Below are positions 23,182 through 32,891 of a stretch of DNA of 64,000 bases, piece by piece. Both the position numbers and the translations under genes were made by a program. Position 1 is the first letter of the stretch; each line of letters begins with the position of its first letter. Location of the stretch: contig NC_011989.1 in NCBI RefSeq assembly GCF_000016285.1, positions 2,235,001 to 2,299,000 on the forward strand, given 5' to 3'. The notes under the pieces are model-generated. The model worked only from the letters and a program-made list of their open reading frames with translations, searched no databases and was not told the origin of the DNA. Origin of the DNA: Allorhizobium ampelinum S4. Its GTDB lineage: Bacteria > Pseudomonadota > Alphaproteobacteria > Rhizobiales > Rhizobiaceae.

Positions 23182-25701
23182 TCAAGCCCTGAGAGCGGCA
23201 TTATCAGGATCGAACGGGCTTTCGCCCACAACCACCGCGTCATAGAGATCGCCGAGGATCTTGATCTTCAGCTTGGTGCCTTCAGTTGCATAGCCGGGTT
23301 GCAGCATGGCGAGCGCGATGGATTTGCCGATGCGCCATCCATAGGTGCCATTGGTTGCACGCCCGACCAGATCGCCCGTTTCATTGTAGATCGCTTCCGA
23401 GCCGCGAGCATCGACATCCGCCACACCTTCGACAACCAGGGTGGCGAAATTCCATTTCAGACCCTTTTCCTTATAGGCAACCAGAGCCTCCTTGCCGATA
23501 AAGTCCTTATCGAGCTTGATGAAACGGTCGAGCGCCGATTCATAGGCGTTGTATTCGATCGACATTTCCCTCGGGATCAGGCGATAGGATTTCTCGACCG
23601 ACATCGACAGCATGGCGCGGATTCCGAAAGGCTTGATGTCGAATTCGGCACCGGCCTCCATCAGCTTGTCAAAAATGTAGGCCTGCATCTCGATGGGGTG
23701 ATGCAATTCCCAACCCAGTTCCCCGACAAAATTGACGCGCAATGCATGGGCACTCGCCACGCCAACCGAGATTTCCTTGCCGGTCAGCCAGGGGAAATCC
23801 TTGTTATCAAGGCTGGTACGGGTCAGTTTCTGCAAGACCTGCCGCGACTTTGGCCCGGCCAGAACCAGCACGCCGAGCTTCTGGGTGATCTGCTGAAGCT
23901 TGACCGACCCATCAGTTGGAGCCAGCTTGCGCAGATAATCATGGTCATGGGCCTCGTAAGCGCCAGCCGACACCAGATAGAACCGGTTCGGAGCCCATTC
24001 ATAAACCGTGAATTCAGCACGGACACCGCCATGCTGGGTCAGCATGTGGCACAGCGCGATACGGCCACGCTTCTTCGGGATGGCATTGGCAAACAGGCTG
24101 TCCAGCCAGGCCCGTGCGCCGGGACCGGACACTTCCATCTTTGCGAAGGCCGACATGTCGAGCACGCCGACATGCTCGTTGACATGCTTCACCTCATTGC
24201 CAACATGCTCGAAATAGTTTGAGCGGCGGAACGACCATTTTTCCACCACCCGGCCATCTTCGGTCGGGGCTGCATAATTGTGATTGGTGATGACATCGAC
24301 GCCAACACCAAGCTCGTTCTTTGGCACTTCATAGCCTTCGGGCGCAAACCAGTTGGCACGCTCCCAACCATAGACGGAGCCGAAGACGGCACCCATCTTC
24401 TTCAACCGGTCATAGACCGGCGTGGTTTTTAACGGACGGGCGGCAGCGCGCTCCTCATCCGGGTAATGCATGGTGAAGACATTGGCATAGGCTTCTTCGT
24501 TCTTGGCGATCAGATAGCCTTCTGTCGCATAAGGACCAAAGCGGCGCGGATCGGCACCCATCATGTCGAGGGTGGATTCGCCATCGACGATCCATTCCGC
24601 CAATTGCCAGCCTGCACCGCCAGCAGCGGTAATGCCAAAGGAATGGCCCTCGTTCAGCCAGAAATTCTTCAATCCCGGCGCCGGACCGACAATTGGATTT
24701 CCGTCCGGCGTATAGGCGATGGCGCCGTTATAGACTTTCTTGATGCCGACTTCGCCAAAGGCCGGCACCCGCACCATGGCCGTCTCGATATGCGGCATCA
24801 GCCGGTCGAGTTCTTCCTGGAACAGCTCGTATTCACTCTCATCGGACGGGCCATCGACATAACAGACCGGCGCGCCCACTTCGTAAGGCCCAAGCAACAG
24901 GCCACCATTTTCCTCGCGCATGTACCAGGCGCTGTCGGCCTCGCGCAGCACGCCCATTTCCGGCAGGCCCTTGGCCTTGCGTTCAACAATGGCCGGATGC
25001 GGCTCGGTGACGATATACTGGTGCTCAACCGGAATGACCGGAATATTGATGCCCACCATTTCGCCGGTCTTGCGGGCAAAATTGCCGGTGCAGGAGATTA
25101 CGTGTTCGGCTGTGATCTCCCCCTTGTCGGTGGTGATCTTCCACAAGCCGTCCGGCTGTTGCTCGATCGCGGTTACGGTGGTGTTGCGGTAAATTGTGGC
25201 ACCACGGTCGCGGGCACCCTTGGCCAGCGCCTGGGTCAGGTCGGCGGGCTGGATGTAACCGTCGTCGGGATGTTGGATGGCGCCGAGCAAGCCTTCCGTT
25301 TCACACAGCGGCCAGATCTCCTTGACCTGTTCAGGCGTCAGGATGTTGACCTTGACGCCGATGGTTTCGGCAATCCCGGCGTAATACATAAACTCGTCCC
25401 AGCGATCCTTGCTGCGGGCGAGACGAATATTGGAGACCTTGCTGAAACCGACATTCATGCCGGTTTCTTCCTGAAGCTCCTGATAGAACTTCACCGAGTA
25501 TTTGTGGATCTGGCCGACCGAATAGCTCATGTTGAACAGCGGCAGCAGACCGGCGGCATGCCATGTCGAGCCTGAGGTCAGCTCCTTGCGCTCGATCAGC
25601 ACGCTATCGCTCCAGCCCTTCCTGGCCAAGTGATAGAGCGTGGAAACGCCGACGACGCCACCACCGATCACCACGGCCCGTGCATGAGATTTGATCGACA
25701 T
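23182..25701 (-). CDS. FAD-dependent dimethylglycine/sarcosine dehydrogenase-like protein
   Basis: 839 aa from ATG 25701, with GGGGAAA before the start; a longer frame to 25821 is not supported. The N-terminal DAO domain has GGGVVGVSTLYHLARKGWSD at residues 12-31 and SGSTWHAAGLLPLFNMS, the region around the covalent-flavin His of this family. The C-terminal half is a GcvT-like folate-binding domain (about 430-820), with YFEHVGNEVKHVNEHVGVLD, RVNFVGELGWELHHPIEMQA and a final GCV_T beta-barrel (GDLVGRATNGTYGWRIGKSI). Oxidative demethylation of a methylated glycine with transfer to tetrahydrofolate is the family reaction. Single gene with its own terminator; substrate among dimethylglycine, sarcosine or related is uncertain. 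Confidence 0.88.
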   Translation of the reverse strand: MSIKSHARAVVIGGGVVGVSTLYHLARKGWSDSVLIERKELTSGSTWHAAGLLPLFNMSYSVGQIHKYSVKFYQELQEETGMNVGFSKVSNIRLARSKDRWDEFMYYAGIAETIGVKVNILTPEQVKEIWPLCETEGLLGAIQHPDDGYIQPADLTQALAKGARDRGATIYRNTTVTAIEQQPDGLWKITTDKGEITAEHVISCTGNFARKTGEMVGINIPVIPVEHQYIVTEPHPAIVERKAKGLPEMGVLREADSAWYMREENGGLLLGPYEVGAPVCYVDGPSDESEYELFQEELDRLMPHIETAMVRVPAFGEVGIKKVYNGAIAYTPDGNPIVGPAPGLKNFWLNEGHSFGITAAGGAGWQLAEWIVDGESTLDMMGADPRRFGPYATEGYLIAKNEEAYANVFTMHYPDEERAAARPLKTTPVYDRLKKMGAVFGSVYGWERANWFAPEGYEVPKNELGVGVDVITNHNYAAPTEDGRVVEKWSFRRSNYFEHVGNEVKHVNEHVGVLDMSAFAKMEVSGPGARAWLDSLFANAIPKKRGRIALCHMLTQHGGVRAEFTVYEWAPNRFYLVSAGAYEAHDHDYLRKLAPTDGSVKLQQITQKLGVLVLAGPKSRQVLQKLTRTSLDNKDFPWLTGKEISVGVASAHALRVNFVGELGWELHHPIEMQAYIFDKLMEAGAEFDIKPFGIRAMLSMSVEKSYRLIPREMSIEYNAYESALDRFIKLDKDFIGKEALVAYKEKGLKWNFATLVVEGVADVDARGSEAIYNETGDLVGRATNGTYGWRIGKSIALAMLQPGYATEGTKLKIKILGDLYDAVVVGESPFDPDNAALRA

Positions 25702-25930
25702 GGAATTTCCCCTGTTCTGCTGCGAGCGCAAGGCGCAAACGACCGGATGACGCCGCAAGATTGATCCCGCGACTATGATAAAGACCCGCTTCCCTGTGCC
25801 GCCCGTTTGCGACATGGGCATGGGCTCGCGCGACCTGCGGATAAAAACTGCTGATGTAACGATCCTTGATCAATCGCAAATCACCAAACGCAGAGCAAGC
25901 CCTCGTCATAAGCCCTATCATAGGCATGCT

Positions 25931-26701
25931 TTATTGCGGTATCAGGAAGACCAGCTTGCAATCCGGACGGTCGCAGGGCCGGTAGTTGAACTGGCGAAAT
26001 CGCAACCTGCCTCGATCCGGGGAAACCAGTTCACGTTCTCCGCCTTCGCGGTCCAGCACCGTCTGCTCCCGCCATCCTTGAGCAAAGAGCGGACTGTCGC
26101 GCTGTAGCTGTTCAATCAGCGCACGGACCGTCGCATCGCGCAATGCATGACTGTAATCGGCTCGAAATTCGGCCAGTACCCGTAATGCGCGCATTTCCCA
26201 ATCGACAATGATCTCGCGGGCGCCAGGATTGAGAAATACATAACGCAGCAGGTTTTTATCCTTGCTGTGCTCCCCAAGCCAATCAGGAAACAGGGATGCG
26301 GCTGCGGAATTGAAACAGCAGGCATTCCAGTTGCGGTCAAGCGCATAGGCTGGATGCTGCACCATGCTGACAGCCGTCACCAGGGACGCTGGCACATCGT
26401 CAATGGCGTCTCCCTCTTCCTCGTCGGGATCGCGTCGGGATGCCAGTTCAAACAGATAGGCGCGTTCGGCCCGGGTCAATTCCAGGGCCCGCGCCAGCCT
26501 CGCCAAGGCCTGCGGCGAGGCCTGAACCTGGCGCCCCTGCTCTATCCAGGCACACCATGTGGCGCTGATGCCCGCTCGTTCGGCCAGTTCCTCGCGCCTC
26601 AGGCCCGGCGTGCGGCGGCGTCCGATCCGGTCCGGCACCAATTTTTCACGATGGGTGCGCACGAACTCACCCAGCAAACGTCTCTGTTCTACATCCAGCA
26701 T
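25931..26701 (-). CDS. XRE-family regulator with MmyB-like ligand-binding domain
   Basis: 256 aa from ATG 26701. The N-terminal part has LGEFVRTHREKLVPDRIGRR, RRTPGLRREELAERAGIS and TWCAWIEQGRQVQASPQALA, the signature of helix-turn-helix proteins fused to an MmyB-type sensor. The C-terminal sensor has AYALDRNWNACCFNSAAASL, LLRYVFLNPGAREIIVDWEM and RFRQFNYRPCDRPDCKLVFL. Divergent from the methyltransferase at 27038; the 336 nt between them should hold both promoters, so it may control that gene. Confidence 0.9.
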   Translation of the reverse strand: MLDVEQRRLLGEFVRTHREKLVPDRIGRRRTPGLRREELAERAGISATWCAWIEQGRQVQASPQALARLARALELTRAERAYLFELASRRDPDEEEGDAIDDVPASLVTAVSMVQHPAYALDRNWNACCFNSAAASLFPDWLGEHSKDKNLLRYVFLNPGAREIIVDWEMRALRVLAEFRADYSHALRDATVRALIEQLQRDSPLFAQGWREQTVLDREGGERELVSPDRGRLRFRQFNYRPCDRPDCKLVFLIPQ

Positions 26702-27037
26702 GGCAGCATTTATAACAGGATAACTGCTCCTCTTGTAACAGCATATTGTTGGCGTCATGCTGTTTACACCAGGCGACATCACCATGCCCCTTGGCCTTCT
26801 TATTGTGACGATCTCAAGCCTTTGGCCTCTTCGAGACAGTCACAATTCCACTCACCGAGGATGCCTCCCCATCTTCGATGCCTTGATACGATACGGACAG
26901 TTCATGCAGCGGGACCTGAGCGGATTGCCAGGAACAAAAGAAGGATGCGCTACACTCCAGACATGGAGTTGCAACGCTGAATTTCAAGCGTTTCATGATC
27001 TGAACCGGGATAAACCAAGCTTAACAGGAACAGTTAG
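26702..27037. other. Divergent intergenic region between XRE regulator and methyltransferase
   Basis: 336 nt. Open frames on both strands exist here but have no ribosome-binding logic and no recognisable domain. I see no clear palindrome or promoter match. Confidence 0.5.
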
Positions 27038-27832
27038 ATGCCAACAGCAACCAGCGAGAAAAATACAGTGAACGAAAATCACGACCACCACGTGCAGCAG
27101 AATTTCGGCCCAAGGGCGAACGCCTATGTGGAAAGCGCCGTCCACGCTTCCGGCGCCGATCTTGTTCGCCTGGGCGACATCGCCCGCACTGCCAAGGCCA
27201 ACCATGGCGTTGACCTGGGATGTGGCGGCGGCCATGTCGCCTATGCGATTGCACCGCATATGACAACCGTGACCGCCATCGATCTTTCCGCCGATATGCT
27301 GGCCGCAGTCTCGCAAACCGCAACCGAGCGCGGTTTAACGAATATTGCGACGATCAGGGCTTCAGCCGAACAATTGCCCTGTGAAAATGGTCAGTTCGAT
27401 TTTCTCGCCTGCCGTTTCTCCGCCCACCACTGGCACGATGTCCATGCCGGCTTGCGACAGGCCCAGCGCGTGCTGAAACCGGGCGCCCCAGCAATCTTCA
27501 TCGATGTGGTCTCGCCGCAATCGCCATTGCTGAACACACATCTGCAAGCAGTCGAACTGCTGCGCGACACCTCGCATGTCAGGAACTATATGCTGAGCGA
27601 ATGGACGCAGATGCTGGGACAGGCTGGGTTTGCGATAAAAACCTGTCAGACCAGCCGGCTGCGGATGGATTTCAAGGTTTGGACGGACCGCATGAACACA
27701 TCGGATGCCATGCGCACCGCCATCCGCCTGTTGCAACAGGATGCCGCTGCCGAGACAAAAGCGCATTTCGAAATCGAGCCTGATGGCTCCTTCATGCTCG
27801 ATGTCGCGCTGTTTGAAACCCACAGGATATGA
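27038..27832 (+). CDS. SAM-dependent methyltransferase, class I (UbiE/MenG-like)
   Basis: 264 aa. Motif I VDLGCGGGHVAYAIAP near residues 57-72, motif II VTAIDLSADMLAAV, post-motif ASAEQLPCENGQFDFLACRF, and motif III HAGLRQAQRVLKPGAPAIFID. Small-molecule type: the family methylates quinones, polyketides or tellurite, and substrate is not readable. The first ten codons are weak and a start at a later codon (GTG at about 27068) is possible. Confidence 0.88.
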   Translation: MPTATSEKNTVNENHDHHVQQNFGPRANAYVESAVHASGADLVRLGDIARTAKANHGVDLGCGGGHVAYAIAPHMTTVTAIDLSADMLAAVSQTATERGLTNIATIRASAEQLPCENGQFDFLACRFSAHHWHDVHAGLRQAQRVLKPGAPAIFIDVVSPQSPLLNTHLQAVELLRDTSHVRNYMLSEWTQMLGQAGFAIKTCQTSRLRMDFKVWTDRMNTSDAMRTAIRLLQQDAAAETKAHFEIEPDGSFMLDVALFETHRI

Positions 27833-27880
27833 GGAGCCGCCTCGTCGCACGGTGGTTTGCCTGCGACGAGCAGTTGCCGA

Positions 27881-30310
27881 TCAAGAAGCAGGCGATGGTG
27901 GCAGCGGTGCCGCTGCCGCCACGACATCTTCCGCATCAGCGGCTTCTTCCTTCATAATCACGCCTTCGGATTTGAACCTTTCGAAAATCCCAAGTCGCAA
28001 CTCGTTGCGAACCGCAAGCCCGTTCAAGACATCGCCGACAAAAACCCGGACTTCAAATTCAAGATCCGCTCCATCGAATTTCTTGAAGACGACGACCGGC
28101 TCCGGGGTGCGCAACACACCGGGCACATCGCTTGCCACCTCTCTCAGCATGCCCATCACATGGCGTGGATCATTGACCGCCTTGGCGGCAATCTCCATGT
28201 CGATACGCCCCAGCTTGTTGCGATGGGTCCAGTTGCCGACCGAGGCGTTGATCAGCTGCGAATTCGGCACAATGATCGACTGACGCTGAAAGGTTTCGAT
28301 TTCCGTGGCGCGCACCGAAATACGCCGCACAAAACCTTCGCTCGTACCCGTTGCCACCCAGTCGCCAACCTTGAAGGGCCGCTCGAAGAGCAGGATCAGG
28401 CCTGAGACGAAGTTGGAAATGATATTCTGCAAACCAAAACCGATACCGACTGACAAGGCACCGGCAACCAGCGCCAGGCTGGACAGGTTGATACCCGCCG
28501 CCGACAGGCCCATGAAACCGGCGACAATTGCGCCGAAATAGCCGACGGAGGTTTTGACAGAATTGCGCACGCCCGGATCGACCTGCGACCGCGCCATGAC
28601 ATTTCCGTCCAGCCATTTCTCGAACCAGCGGGTCAGCACGACACCAATCAGGAAAATGGCGATGCCGCTGAAGATGCCGACGATGGAAATGCTGATGCCG
28701 CCGACATTGATCTGGATGAACAGATTATAGAACCAGGTCTGGATATCCGGCGGCTGGAACCCCCAGGACATCATGATCAGGGGAACGCCGATCACGAAAA
28801 CGAAGCCGTAGATCAACAATCCAGCGGCAATACCAAACTGGTCGAGCGCGACGGGCCCGAAATTGAAGCGGCGCTGCAGGAAGCGGCCAACGATCGTCTC
28901 GGCAAACCGGTCACGCTCGGACACAGCCCGGCCTGAACGAATGCCGATATACATGGTGGCCGCCACGCCCCCCGTCAGGATAAGCTGGCTGGCAACGAAC
29001 CGGGCCAGGCCAATATAGCCGATCAGGCTGGTGAAGATCAGCCAGACGCCGCAGACCCGAAGAGCGATGGCAGTCCGCTTCGACCATGGACGGCCACCCG
29101 TGGCGGCTTCATCCTCGGATTTCGGCAGAAGCGGACGAATGAAGGAAACCCAGAGCAGGATGATACCGACCAGGCTTGACGACACCACCCCCTTCAACAC
29201 CGAGAGTTCGACTGGCGATCCCAATGTCTGCGCAATACTGGACAGGCCATAATCGAGACCGTTGATCACCGTCATAGCCACGAAGGCCGCGACCAATTGG
29301 CGGCTGCCCCGGTCGGACACATGCACGAGCCGCCATTTCGGCGCCCATGGATTAAACACGGCGATTGCAAGCCGCGACGAGAAAAACACCAGCCAAAACA
29401 CGCCGAAAAACGACGCGATGATCGGCTCGATGTCCGGCCGCATGACGCTGAAGGTGTCTAGAAAGAAGTAACTGGAAATCAGGAAGAAGCTGAAGGCAAA
29501 GGACGGAATGATCGTCGCCCAGAAGGCCACTGAAAACCGGCTCATATAGGAGGGGTTTTCCTCCAGCTTGCCCCGCTCGATGATTGGCCCGAGAATCCGC
29601 TGAAGAACGAGCCGTAATCCCAACGCCATGGCGAGCGACAGAACCATGGCCGAGACCAGCGAAATTTTCTTGAAGCGCCAGGCGAAACCCGCCCACCCCT
29701 CGAGCATATCGGTAAATCGGCTCGCTTCCGTGCCATAGGACAAGGCCGCATCCGTCATACTGTCAACGGAAATGTCCGTATGAGCCAGCAATTGCCGTGT
29801 GAACAATTCCCGCCGCACAGCAGTGACCTTGATGGACAAATCGCTCGCAGACTTGCTGACTTCGTCGATCCGGTTCAGGACCGAAGCAATCTGTGCTTTC
29901 TGGGCATTGAGTTTGTTGCGCTGCTGGGTCACGTCAGCCGCTTCAGCAGGCTGGCCGTCCTTCGGCGGATCGCCGAGTTCTTTCAAGCGAGCGGCAATAT
30001 CATCCTGACGCGGCGAAATCAGCAGCTTCATGCCCTGCAATTGTCCGACAATGTCGTCCAGGCTGGATTTGGCTTCCATCAACTCGCGGTCGTTGTTTCC
30101 AGCCTTTTGCGGAATGCCGGCAAGCGAATCGATTTTCTTTTGTAACTGGTCAAGCGTCGCGGGTGCCTTGGCAACCGGATCGTCATCGGCAAAATTACTA
30201 TCCTGCGCCAGTGCCGTCCCGACAAAACCATGAAGCCCGAAAGAACTCACCCCAACAGCAATCAGCAGGATGATCGGAAATAGCGCTAGAAACTTCTTCA
30301 GGCTGTGCAA
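27881..30310 (-). CDS. Mechanosensitive channel, MscS family, with DUF3772-like N-terminal domain
   Basis: 809 aa from TTG 30310, which gives a clean signal peptide (HSLKKFLALFPIILLIAVGV, ending in TALAQDS) and has AAAGGGACAG upstream. An ATG at 30382 would add 24 residues with an odd Cys-rich start. Large periplasmic helical domain (about 40-200), then some ten membrane helices. The C-terminal MscS core reads ALVAGALSVGIGFGLQNIIS, FVSGLILLFERPFKVGDWV and RRISVRATEIETFQRQSIIV. Protects against osmotic downshock; the N-terminal domain is the KefA/YbiO-like extension. Single gene. Confidence 0.88.
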   Translation of the reverse strand: MHSLKKFLALFPIILLIAVGVSSFGLHGFVGTALAQDSNFADDDPVAKAPATLDQLQKKIDSLAGIPQKAGNNDRELMEAKSSLDDIVGQLQGMKLLISPRQDDIAARLKELGDPPKDGQPAEAADVTQQRNKLNAQKAQIASVLNRIDEVSKSASDLSIKVTAVRRELFTRQLLAHTDISVDSMTDAALSYGTEASRFTDMLEGWAGFAWRFKKISLVSAMVLSLAMALGLRLVLQRILGPIIERGKLEENPSYMSRFSVAFWATIIPSFAFSFFLISSYFFLDTFSVMRPDIEPIIASFFGVFWLVFFSSRLAIAVFNPWAPKWRLVHVSDRGSRQLVAAFVAMTVINGLDYGLSSIAQTLGSPVELSVLKGVVSSSLVGIILLWVSFIRPLLPKSEDEAATGGRPWSKRTAIALRVCGVWLIFTSLIGYIGLARFVASQLILTGGVAATMYIGIRSGRAVSERDRFAETIVGRFLQRRFNFGPVALDQFGIAAGLLIYGFVFVIGVPLIMMSWGFQPPDIQTWFYNLFIQINVGGISISIVGIFSGIAIFLIGVVLTRWFEKWLDGNVMARSQVDPGVRNSVKTSVGYFGAIVAGFMGLSAAGINLSSLALVAGALSVGIGFGLQNIISNFVSGLILLFERPFKVGDWVATGTSEGFVRRISVRATEIETFQRQSIIVPNSQLINASVGNWTHRNKLGRIDMEIAAKAVNDPRHVMGMLREVASDVPGVLRTPEPVVVFKKFDGADLEFEVRVFVGDVLNGLAVRNELRLGIFERFKSEGVIMKEEAADAEDVVAAAAPLPPSPAS

Positions 30311-30393
30311 ATCACTGTCCCTTTGTCCGCATCGATTACAGCGCCGCGCATATGACATGCTGCACGAAACCTGCTGTAGCACCCTAAAACTGC

Positions 30394-30436
30394 TGCATAA
30401 TCACTTAAACCGCATCCGGTATCAGAAATAATGCAG
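30394..30436. repeat. Dispersed intergenic palindromic repeat, copy C (shortened)
   Basis: TGCATAATCACTTAAACCGC and, after a short spacer, ATAATGCAGGA. The hairpin arms are shorter and the GAAAGCGTT tail is lost, so it looks like a decayed copy. Confidence 0.5.
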
Positions 30437-30702
30437 GACAGTCTGTCAGCTTTATATTGACCTAAACAGACCATCGTTTTTTTGTTTTTGTTTGTCTTTT
30501 CAGGAAAACCGGCTTCCGCTTATTTCCCTGACATACTCCAGACGACGTCATGCTGGCCTGCAGCATATTTCAGGCCAATCGATGACCAAACCGCCTTATG
30601 CACAAAACAGCACCACATCCAAGCAGGACGGCAGCCCTCAATTGGCGCCATGCATGCGTTCAATACTCGATTCCCCGCACTTTCAAAACAAACAGCAAAA
30701 GC

Positions 30703-30732
30703 AAAAAGCCGCCGGGAACGTTTCCGGCGGCT
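30703..30732 (-). terminator. Rho-independent terminator after hutX
   Basis: AGCCGCCGG (30707-30715) pairs with CCGGCGGCT (30724-30732) around GAACGTTT. On the minus strand the stem is followed by TTTTTGCTTTT, so it ends the hmuQ-hutX transcript 50 nt past the hutX stop. Confidence 0.85.
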
Positions 30733-30781
30733 AAGCAAAGCTCTAGGAGTTTTAAGGTCACCAGATTGGCAATAGCCAGCC

Positions 30782-31315
30782 CTATCCCGACACCGAACCC
30801 CGGTACTGGGAGCGCAACTGCTCGAACAGAGCGACTTGCTCGGCCATCAAAGTCTTTTGTGCATCCCTGCGCACGAAGACCTTCAACATTGCAGCGCCCT
30901 CGCCATTCATGAACCACACCGACAGGGACCGTCGGCCATGAAACATCCGGTCAACAAAGGCGACGGAGCGGCAATGGTCGATACGGATATGGCCGCCGAC
31001 CGGACTGTCGCCGTGAATGTTGAACCAGCCATGGCCAATGGACCCCGGCGGAAGAGCGCCGACCACTTCCAGAACGACATCTTTGGTGTGGACGATGGTC
31101 AGCACATCGCCCCAACCTGACAAATGCGTCCAGATCGGTTCGAAAGCCTCTGACGGCGCGATGGTCACGCAATCTGGCGGTAAAATGGCCAGAATCTCGG
31201 CGGGCGTTACCCCTGCCTCCGTTGCAATGGTTTCCACCACGCCGTCAGGTTTTTCGGCGAGAGCCGCTTTGGCAACCTCAAGCGGTGAAAGGCGGGCAGT
31301 ATCGACAGCGGCCAT
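30782..31315 (-). CDS. hutX: Heme utilization cytosolic carrier protein HutX/HuvX
   Basis: 177 aa from ATG 31315. Begins with ARLSPLEVAKAALAEKPDGV and VETIATEAGVTPAEILAILP, the start of HutX-type proteins, followed by TIVHTKDVVLEVVGALPPGS, IGHGWFNIHGDSPVGGHIRI and CRSVAFVDRMFHGRRSLSVW. HutX proteins bind heme and hand it to the heme-degrading oxygenase. Eight bases downstream of the hmuQ-type gene, and divergent from hmuTUV, so it belongs to the heme regulon. Confidence 0.88.
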   Translation of the reverse strand: MAAVDTARLSPLEVAKAALAEKPDGVVETIATEAGVTPAEILAILPPDCVTIAPSEAFEPIWTHLSGWGDVLTIVHTKDVVLEVVGALPPGSIGHGWFNIHGDSPVGGHIRIDHCRSVAFVDRMFHGRRSLSVWFMNGEGAAMLKVFVRRDAQKTLMAEQVALFEQLRSQYRGSVSG

Positions 31316-31322
31316 GATCGTC

Positions 31323-31664
31323 TCAGGCCGCCTTGGAATTGCGCGTACCCGTGCTGTCTTCATGAAGGATCACTTCAAATCCTTCGAAATGCGGACCGCC
31401 AAGATATTGAACCTTGCTCTGCCCGGCATTGGCATGGGCCGCACGGAACTGCTCGGACTTCGTCCAGGCAACGAAGGTTTCATGGCTTTCCCAGACCGTA
31501 TGAGACACATAAAGCGAATGGTCCTCGCCCTTGGGGCCTTTCAACATATGAAATTCGACATAGCCCGGCACTTCCGCCAACCGGCCCTGACGATCACGCC
31601 ACTGAGCTTCAAACACGTCCTCGAAACCCGGAACGACGCGAAAACGGTTCATTGCAATATACAT
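31323..31664 (-). CDS. Heme-degrading monooxygenase, HmuQ/IsdG-like
   Basis: 113 aa from ATG 31664 (MYIAMNRFRVVPGFEDVFEA). ABM-fold segments: FRVVPGFEDVFEAQWRDRQG, VEFHMLKGPKGEDHSLYVSH and TVWESHETFVAWTKSEQFRA AHANAG, where the His in AHAN is at the position of the heme ligand. Rhizobial HmuQ/HmuD proteins open heme to biliverdin and release iron. First gene of the two-gene minus-strand unit with hutX. Confidence 0.88.
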   Translation of the reverse strand: MYIAMNRFRVVPGFEDVFEAQWRDRQGRLAEVPGYVEFHMLKGPKGEDHSLYVSHTVWESHETFVAWTKSEQFRAAHANAGQSKVQYLGGPHFEGFEVILHEDSTGTRNSKAA

Positions 31665-31994
31665 AGTCTGCTCCACACGTTGGCTGGAAATGCGATGCTG
31701 CATAATTCCTCAAACCGGAATTGGCTTGAGGAATTATGCAGCAGATAGAAAGCGTTACAGCGTCTTTTGTGTATTTGACAAAACACACGGCGCTGTCATG
31801 CACCTGTCCTGTTGCGTCATTATGAAAACTTGTGCATTATAGTCAAGTTAAAATCCAGCCCGCTGTTGTTCGTCGTCATTCGTCACGTGAAAACCGGACC
31901 CGACGCCCGCGAAGGGGCTCGATTACTATACACAATCCAGCTCTGAAAACGCATGAAATGGCGTTGCCTGGGCAACCTTCAGGACGATACCTTG
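31665..31994. promoter_or_regulatory. Divergent intergenic region of the heme locus
   Basis: 330 nt between the hmuQ-type gene and hmuT, holding the promoters of both units and repeat copy D (31699-31779). AT-rich TTGTGCATTATAGTCAAGTT near 31830-31849 is the most promoter-like segment. Rhizobial heme genes are usually iron-controlled (RirA/Irr, sometimes HmuP); I cannot point to a convincing box. Confidence 0.4.
31699..31779. repeat. Dispersed intergenic palindromic repeat, copy D (best preserved)
   Basis: TGCATAATTCCTCAAACCGG followed by AATTGGCTTGAGGAATTATG and CAGCAGATAGAAAGCGTTAC form a perfect outer hairpin (CTGCATAATTCCTCA with TGAGGAATTATGCAG), then GCGTCTTTTGTGTATTTGAC. This copy best defines the element. 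Confidence 0.8.
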
Positions 31995-32891
31995 ATGAGA
32001 CCTTCTTCTCTTCTGACCTCGCTTGCACTTTTCGGTCTTGTTACCCTTCCGCCTCCGCTCCCTTGGACCATGACGCCAGCCTTCGCGGCGGACAGCTTTC
32101 CCCAGGCCAGCCGCATCGTCTCGATTGGCGGGACGGTCACCGAAATTCTCTATGACCTGGGTGCCGGGGAGCGCATCGTTGCGGTTGATTCCACCAGCCT
32201 CTATCCTGCTGAAGTATCATCAAAGCCCAATGTCGGCTATATGCGCCGCCTGTCCGCCGAGGGCATACTGGCCCAGAAGCCCGATCTCATCCTGACCGAG
32301 GCGGGCTCCGGGCCACCCGATGCCCTGGCTGTGCTGGCGCAAAGCGGTGTCGCGCTGGTGAACATCCCTCAACAGCCTTCGGCGGAGACCGTCGCTTCCC
32401 GTATCCGTGCCGTCGGCGCGGCAATCGGCAAGGGGCCGCAGGCAGAGGCATTGGCAAGCCAGTTCGAGACACAATTGGATAAGTTAAAGACTGATCTCGC
32501 CCACCTTCCAGCCCAGAAAAAGCGGGTCCTGTTCGTTCTGTCCATCGCCAATGGTCGTATCATGGCCGCCGGCAAAGAGACGGCAGCCGATGCGATGATC
32601 CGGCTTGCCGGCGCCACCAATGCGGTGGGCGACAGCACAGGCTACAAACCACTCAGCGATGAAGCCGTGATTGCCGCAGCCCCCGACATTATTCTCACCA
32701 TGGATCATGGTGCAGCCCCGCTATCCGCCAAGGAAATCTTCGCTTTACCAGCCCTTGCCACCAGTCCGGCAGCCCAGGCCCAGGCCTTTCTCAGCATGGA
32801 TGGGCTTTACTTGCTCGGCTTTGGACCGCGCACCGCCGACGCAGCCCGAGAACTGGCGTCCAAGCTGTACCCAGAGGCGACCATTCAGTGA
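31995..32891 (+). CDS. hmuT: Heme ABC transporter substrate-binding protein HmuT
   Basis: 298 aa from ATG 31995; the upstream ATG at 31953 would add 14 non-signal residues. Sec signal peptide MRPSSLLTSLALFGLVTLPP ending in TPAFAADSF. Class III binding-protein features: RIVSIGGTVTEILYDLGAGE, RLSAEGILAQKPDLILTEAG and ALATSPAAQAQAFLSMDG. In heme-type HmuT proteins a Tyr or His binds heme. It overlaps hmuU by the GTGA at 32888. Confidence 0.93.
   Translation: MRPSSLLTSLALFGLVTLPPPLPWTMTPAFAADSFPQASRIVSIGGTVTEILYDLGAGERIVAVDSTSLYPAEVSSKPNVGYMRRLSAEGILAQKPDLILTEAGSGPPDALAVLAQSGVALVNIPQQPSAETVASRIRAVGAAIGKGPQAEALASQFETQLDKLKTDLAHLPAQKKRVLFVLSIANGRIMAAGKETAADAMIRLAGATNAVGDSTGYKPLSDEAVIAAAPDIILTMDHGAAPLSAKEIFALPALATSPAAQAQAFLSMDGLYLLGFGPRTADAARELASKLYPEATIQ

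Larger units (their letters stand above)
30311..30781. other. Intergenic region between MscS channel gene and hutX
   Basis: Contains dispersed repeat copy C at 30394-30436 and the terminator at 30703-30732. Otherwise no gene: several open frames overlap here on both strands without a recognisable product. Confidence 0.6.

Noticed and set aside
24466..25575. 369-codon plus-strand frame opposite the dehydrogenase
   Set aside because: Antisense shadow; the minus strand carries continuous FAD and GcvT motifs.
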